Shown: positions 60,812 through 64,000 of the stretch, piece by piece
Position numbering within the stretch: the first letter of the stretch is position 1
How the letters are laid out: every line of letters begins with the position of its first letter
From: an uncultured Oscillospiraceae bacterium
GTDB lineage: Bacteria > Bacillota > Clostridia > Oscillospirales > Oscillospiraceae
Reading direction: 5' to 3'
Assembly: GCA_947626345.1 (NCBI GenBank)
Contig: CANQSF010000003.1
Span: forward strand, 81,318 to 145,317
DNA length: 64,000 nt
The notes under the pieces: generated by a model
What the model was told of the DNA's origin: nothing
Databases searched by the model: none
What the model saw: only the letters and a program-made list of their open reading frames with translations
Made by a program: the position numbers and the translations under genes

Positions 60812-61116
60812 ATCCTATGATGGGACAGATGGGCCAGCAAATGGGCCAGATGATGCAGGGCATGGTCGGCGGCATGATGCAGCAGGCTATGGTACAGCTC
60901 ATGCAACGCTTTGGCGGCGGTATGCCCATGAACGGGAATTACCAGCAGATGACGAATCAGCTGATGCAGAATCAGGAGGTCCAGCAGAAGGCCGGTCCGC
61001 TTATCAACGGGAAAAGCCCAGAGCAGTTGAACGAGACGTTCCGCAATCTGTGCAAAGAGCGCGGCATCGACGCGGACGAGTTCGCCCAGCAGATGGGCGT
61101 GACGCTGCCGAAATAA
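60808..61116 (+). CDS. methionine-rich small protein
   Basis: A 102-residue protein whose first half is Met/Gln/Gly-rich (about 20 Met in the first 60 residues, MMGQMGQQMGQMMQG at the start) and whose second half is a small helical domain (NETFRNLCKERGIDADEFAQQ). It overlaps the preceding gene by 4 bases. Function unknown. Confidence 0.65.
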   Translation: MNPMMGQMGQQMGQMMQGMVGGMMQQAMVQLMQRFGGGMPMNGNYQQMTNQLMQNQEVQQKAGPLINGKSPEQLNETFRNLCKERGIDADEFAQQMGVTLPK

Positions 61117-61297
61117 AAACACCAGCTACGGCCCATTCGGGTGTTCACTGGTTCGATAAGAGTATAGCACAAACAACTGAATATGGCAACCTTTTCTCCT
61201 ATCAGTTTTGCGCGGGTCTTGATAAAAACCGTGCTTCCCAAAGTACACGTCCGGGAAGTGCGCAGCCCGGTGTGAATTTTGAAAGGAGATTTTTTTC
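61117..61297 (+). other. leader region before the Gly/Cys-rich gene
   Basis: About 180 bases without a gene. Weak pairing is possible (AACACC with GGTGTT; CCGGG with CCCGG near 61251-61272). A clear AAAGGAG precedes 61298. I see no firm promoter. Confidence 0.4.
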
Positions 61298-62185
61298 ATG
61301 GCTTACGAAACTCCCATTGTCTACAACCTGGACGGCGGTTCCGGAGGCAACGGCGGTGGCTGTGGCAACAGTATGTGGGGCGGCGACGGCAGCTGGATCT
61401 TTGCCTTCCTGATCATCGCCCTCATCTTCGGCGACCGCTGGGGCAACAACGGCAACAACGGCGGCAACAACGGAGGTGGAAATGCTTTGCCGACTTACAT
61501 TCCCTATCCTATGTCCAGCGTCGGCGGGTTCAACGCATCCGGCGCTCTGACGAGGGCCGACCTGTGCCAGGACATGAACTTCCAATCCGTAGAGAACGGC
61601 GTGCGCGGCATCCAGCAGGGCCTTTGCGACGGCTTCTACGCGATGAACACCTCTCTGCTCAACGGTTTCCATGGCGTGGACAACGCTCTGTGCACGCTCG
61701 GTAACTCCATGATGCAGGGCTTCAACACCGCGAACGTGACGGCTCTTCAGGGCCAGAACGCGCTGGCGACCCAGATCGCCGGTTGCTGCTGCGATAACCG
61801 CGTCGGGCAGATGCAGCTTGGCACCCAGGTCGAGCGCGGCTTCTGCGACACCAACTACAACGCCGCGACCAACACCACGGCCATCATCCAGAACGCACAC
61901 AGCGACACCGACCGCGTGATCGCCCGTCTGGACGCGATGGAGTCCGCCCGGAAGGATGAGGTCATCGCTGACCTGCGGACCAAGCTGGCCGCTTGCGGCG
62001 ACCAGACCACGGCGCAGTACATCATCAACCAGCTGACCGGCGTTATCAGCCCTCGCGCTGTGCCCGCCTATCCCGCCGCGTCTCCCTGCGGTCTCGGCAA
62101 CTGGGCTCCCCAGGTGCTTGCCAACGGCTACTACGGCGCGTATGGCAACTCCGGCTGCGGCTGCAACACCGGCTGCGGCTGCTGA
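61298..62185 (+). CDS. Gly/Cys-rich membrane protein
   Basis: A 295-residue protein: a Gly/Asn-rich start, one membrane helix (WIFAFLIIALIFG, about residues 32-44), a second Gly/Asn-rich stretch, a long helical region with regular Asn/Ala (about 80-240), and a Cys-rich tail ending GCGCNTGCGC. About 14 Cys in total, with a CCC cluster in AGCCCDNR. It lacks a signal peptide. The family is widespread in gut Firmicute phage-like regions to my memory but uncharacterised. It may be a virion membrane or disulfide-linked structural protein. Confidence 0.7.
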   Translation: MAYETPIVYNLDGGSGGNGGGCGNSMWGGDGSWIFAFLIIALIFGDRWGNNGNNGGNNGGGNALPTYIPYPMSSVGGFNASGALTRADLCQDMNFQSVENGVRGIQQGLCDGFYAMNTSLLNGFHGVDNALCTLGNSMMQGFNTANVTALQGQNALATQIAGCCCDNRVGQMQLGTQVERGFCDTNYNAATNTTAIIQNAHSDTDRVIARLDAMESARKDEVIADLRTKLAACGDQTTAQYIINQLTGVISPRAVPAYPAASPCGLGNWAPQVLANGYYGAYGNSGCGCNTGCGC

Positions 62186-62237
62186 GTGACCAACTGTTGC
62201 AAAAAATGCAACAACTCCCCGCAAGGGTGACTATTTC

Positions 62238-62261
62238 GGGGCGGGGCGCATACTCCGCCCC
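62238..62261 (+). terminator. GC-rich hairpin, possible attenuator
   Basis: GGGGCGG (62238-62244) pairs with CCGCCCC (62255-62261), followed by TGATTTT. A second hairpin, TGTTGCA/TGCAACA around AAAAA, lies at about 62195-62213. Both follow the Gly/Cys-rich gene. Confidence 0.6.
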
Positions 62262-62280
62262 TGATTTTAGGAGGAATACT

Positions 62281-62499
62281 ATGAAAGAAAAAATCCGCGC
62301 CAAGATGGAAGCGCATGTGAAGTCTATCATCGAAAAGCCCATTATCACCGACCAGGAGTACATGCTGATCGCCGGGTATCTTTCCAAGCTTGAGTTTGAG
62401 GCGACCCAGGCCGAATCCAAGAAGCAGATGGAGGAACAGCAGAAGCAGTTCCGGGACAAGCTCGTTGACGTTCTGGGAGGTGCGAACTATGGCCTGTAA
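62281..62499 (+). CDS. small helical protein
   Basis: A 72-residue coiled-coil-like protein: MKEKIRAKMEAHVKSIIEKP, then QEYMLIAGYLSKLEFE and an Glu/Gln/Lys helix. GGAGG precedes the ATG. It overlaps the next gene by 11 bases. Unknown function. Confidence 0.65.
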   Translation: MKEKIRAKMEAHVKSIIEKPIITDQEYMLIAGYLSKLEFEATQAESKKQMEEQQKQFRDKLVDVLGGANYGL

Positions 62500-62875
62500 A
62501 CCTGTTTGCCAGCTTTGCCCGCATCTTGTGCTGTCGCAGTCTGTCACCTATACTGCTCCCAACCTTGTCATTGACCTGCCTGCAGGGAGCTACAACAACG
62601 GCGAGAAGTACTGCATCGTGATCGCCCAGACCATTGACCCGGCGACCACCATCAACGCTCCCGTCGTGTTCACCATCGGCGGCGGGGCTGTGCAGTACCC
62701 GCTGACAACTTCCTGCTGCGCCCAGGTGACTGCCTGCGGCATCCGTACCAGGACCCGGTACAGCACGGTCGTGTCCACCAGCGCCACCGGCGGCACGTTC
62801 AAAATGCTTGGGAAGCCTTGCTGCATGCCAAACAATGACCTGACCGCCATCAACGGCACGGCTCCTGCGACGTAA
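62489..62875 (+). CDS. cysteine-rich beta-strand protein
   Basis: A 128-residue protein, predicted mostly beta, with nine Cys (MACKPVCQLC at the start, SCCAQ, KPCC near the end). Stretches such as LPAGSYNNGEKYCIVIAQ and TRTRYSTVV are shared by a recurrent family of phage-region proteins that I recall without function. It could form a disulfide-linked outer layer. GGGAGGTG precedes the ATG. Confidence 0.65.
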   Translation: MACKPVCQLCPHLVLSQSVTYTAPNLVIDLPAGSYNNGEKYCIVIAQTIDPATTINAPVVFTIGGGAVQYPLTTSCCAQVTACGIRTRTRYSTVVSTSATGGTFKMLGKPCCMPNNDLTAINGTAPAT

Positions 62876-62886
62876 GGAGGTTCACT

Positions 62887-63723
62887 ATGGGTAGAAAACT
62901 TCTTATCATGCCGCCTTATCATCCCGTGGAGTACGAGGGCGATATGGGCCGGGAGATCGAGCGGCGGTCCGAGATGTACCGTGGCGCAGAGATGCGCACG
63001 GGAAGGCGTGACGATTATCGCCGCACTGAACCGCGTATGGGTGCCCGCGACGAAGATTACATGACGATGGGAGGCTCCCGGTACTTCCCGGACGAGCGCA
63101 TCAACCCGTACATGGGAGACTATGAGCCGGAAATGCGCCGCCGCCGTGACAGCCGTGGCCGGTACACTTCGGCACGCATGGGCGGCTATAACGAGCCGTG
63201 GATGGGCGAGGATGATGACATGGAGATGCGCTATCCGAATCGCGTCTACTTCCCGCAGATGAACCGCAAGATTGGCTTTTCCATCGACGGCGAAATGGAG
63301 CACCTCCCCGACGAGATCAGCACCGATTATCGCTCCACCATCGACTATCCACAGATGAACGAGATGGAGCACAGAAAGGGGACGAAAGCTATGAGCGGAC
63401 ACGCTTCCGGCACCGGCGCTATGCCTTTCAGTAAGGAAATGGCGATGGAGTGGACCCGGAACATGGAGAACCCGGACGGAACGGTCGGTCCACACTGGCC
63501 GCTCGAAAAGGTCAAGGAGGTCATGGCCCAGAAAAAGCTCGAAGGTTCGCCTTATGAGTGGTATGCAGTTCTTAACATGGTCTACTCTGACTACAGCGGC
63601 GTCGCCAAGAAAATGAATGTCAACACTCTTGACTTCTACGTCTGCATGGCAAAGGCGTTCCTGGACGACCCGGATGCTGGCGAGGACAAGTTAGCCCGTT
63701 ACTACGAGTACGTCGTGAAGTGA
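62887..63723 (+). CDS. Met/Arg-rich protein with conserved helical C-terminus
   Basis: A 278-residue protein: it starts MGRKLLIMPPY, continues with a long low-complexity Met/Arg/Tyr/Asp region (to about 165) and ends with a folded domain MTREMADEW-like (here FSKEMAMEWTRNMENPDGT), HWPLEKVKEVMAQKKL and VAKKMNVNTLDFYVCMAKAFL. I recall this C-terminal domain in many gut Firmicute phages as an unnamed family. Aspartate and arginine-rich segments suggest a structural or nucleic-acid role. AAGGAGG precedes the start. Confidence 0.7.
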   Translation: MGRKLLIMPPYHPVEYEGDMGREIERRSEMYRGAEMRTGRRDDYRRTEPRMGARDEDYMTMGGSRYFPDERINPYMGDYEPEMRRRRDSRGRYTSARMGGYNEPWMGEDDDMEMRYPNRVYFPQMNRKIGFSIDGEMEHLPDEISTDYRSTIDYPQMNEMEHRKGTKAMSGHASGTGAMPFSKEMAMEWTRNMENPDGTVGPHWPLEKVKEVMAQKKLEGSPYEWYAVLNMVYSDYSGVAKKMNVNTLDFYVCMAKAFLDDPDAGEDKLARYYEYVVK

Positions 63724-63729
63724 AATCAA

Positions 63730-63758
63730 GCCGGGGCGAGCGATCGTCCCGGCGTTTT
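63730..63758 (+). terminator. Rho-independent terminator at the end of the block
   Basis: GCCGGGGCGA (63730-63739) pairs with TCGTCCCGGC (63744-63753) with one wobble, loop GCGA, then GTTTT. It ends the last gene of the phage-like block. Confidence 0.85.
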
Positions 63759-63770
63759 CTTGAAATTCTA

Positions 63771-63861
63771 GTTAGCATTTTGTTAGCATTTTCGGTTGCA
63801 AAAAGTGTATCGCAAGTACAAAAATTGTACTTGCCGTATAAAAATTGTATTTCGCAAGAAA
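63771..63861 (+). repeat. short direct and inverted repeats of attachment-site type
   Basis: TTAGCATTTT occurs twice in a row (about 63772 and 63783); AAAAATTGTA occurs twice (about 63820 and 63840); CAAGTACAA (63813-63821) and TTGTACTTG (63825-63833) form a perfect palindrome. Repeats like GCTAACAAAATGCTAAC on the minus strand are common near tyrosine-integrase att sites, but no integrase gene is adjacent. Confidence 0.45.
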
Positions 63862-63883
63862 CACGCAAACCCTTGAAAACACT

Positions 63884-63918
63884 AAAAAATCCCGGAAGGC
63901 TTGCAAATCAAGGCTTCC
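63884..63918 (-). terminator. terminator of the tRNA-Glu gene
   Basis: On the minus strand GGAAGCCTTG pairs with CAAGCCTTCC, with one mismatch, followed by GGGATTTTTT. It begins about six bases after the tRNA. Confidence 0.7.
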
Positions 63919-63923
63919 AGGAA

Positions 63924-63998
63924 TGGTGACCCGTACGGGACTCGAACCCATGTTACCGCCGTGAAAGGGCGGTGTCTTAACCACTTGACCAACGGGCC
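63924..63998 (-). tRNA. tRNA-Glu (anticodon TTC)
   Basis: On the minus strand GGCCCGT pairs with ACGGGTC in the acceptor stem (one G-U); the anticodon arm CCGCC-CTTTCAC-GGCGG gives anticodon TTC; the T arm contains GGGTTCGAGTCCC, and a CCA end is encoded. Its 3' end faces the phage-like block, the usual orientation for an element integrated at a tRNA 3' end. Confidence 0.95.
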
Positions 63999-64000
63999 AA

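Overview
The window comes from the chromosome of a GC-rich, endospore-forming member of the Clostridia, most likely of the Oscillospiraceae (Flavonifractor/Lawsonibacter/Intestinimonas-like gut bacteria). The evidence is a complete spoIIIAA-AH operon, a SpoIIQ-type LytM protein, paired CotF-like coat proteins, the clostridial gene order nusB-xseA-xseB-ispA-dxs-tlyA-nadK-argR-recN-tyrS, and many lipoproteins with the lipobox style of this family. Genus cannot be fixed from sequence reading alone.

Layout. 1-5.7 kb: the 5' part of an ABC exporter, then spoIIIAA-AH with a candidate sigma-E promoter, then an Asp23 protein. 5.8-17.9 kb: the housekeeping run from nusB to tyrS, interrupted by a large BspA-like/choline-binding-repeat surface protein between ispA and dxs; the ispA product seems to lack a conserved lysine-bearing loop. 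18-21 kb: a TrpXYZ-like amino-acid ABC importer. 21-25.3 kb: a CAT-fold protein, a CLC anion/proton antiporter, and an ATP-grasp ligase plus esterase pair. 25.3-33 kb, minus strand: a Liv-type branched-chain importer and a polar amino-acid importer. 33-40.3 kb: a GT2 glycosyltransferase, trmL, the glycolytic run pgk-tpiA-gpmI-eno, and spoIIQ with a sigma-F-type promoter nested inside the eno terminator.

40.3-49 kb is more plastic. It has a gene-free 620-bp stretch with three related, apparently covarying stem-loop elements; a small KTR zinc-ribbon gene of the kind found on conjugative elements; the minus-strand pstSCAB-phoU-phoB-phoR operon with a PhoP-type box; then a 700-bp gene-free stretch with four consecutive hairpins and a tandem palindromic array, followed by an orphan C-terminal domain of a large serine recombinase. 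49-54 kb returns to core genes: proBA, a hydrolase, cotF-like genes, a LysR regulator and a voltage-sensor potassium channel.

54.2-63.9 kb is a compact phage-like block, all on the plus strand, between the truncated 5' end of the channel gene and a tRNA-Glu. It starts with about 500 bp of degenerate GT-rich repeats, then a small accessory operon, a RecE-like nuclease and a candidate single-strand annealing protein, an endolysin, a membrane protein, a sigma-like HTH fragment, and six small proteins rich in Met, Cys or Gly. No integrase, terminase, portal or capsid gene is recognisable, which makes it the best candidate here for an undescribed element.
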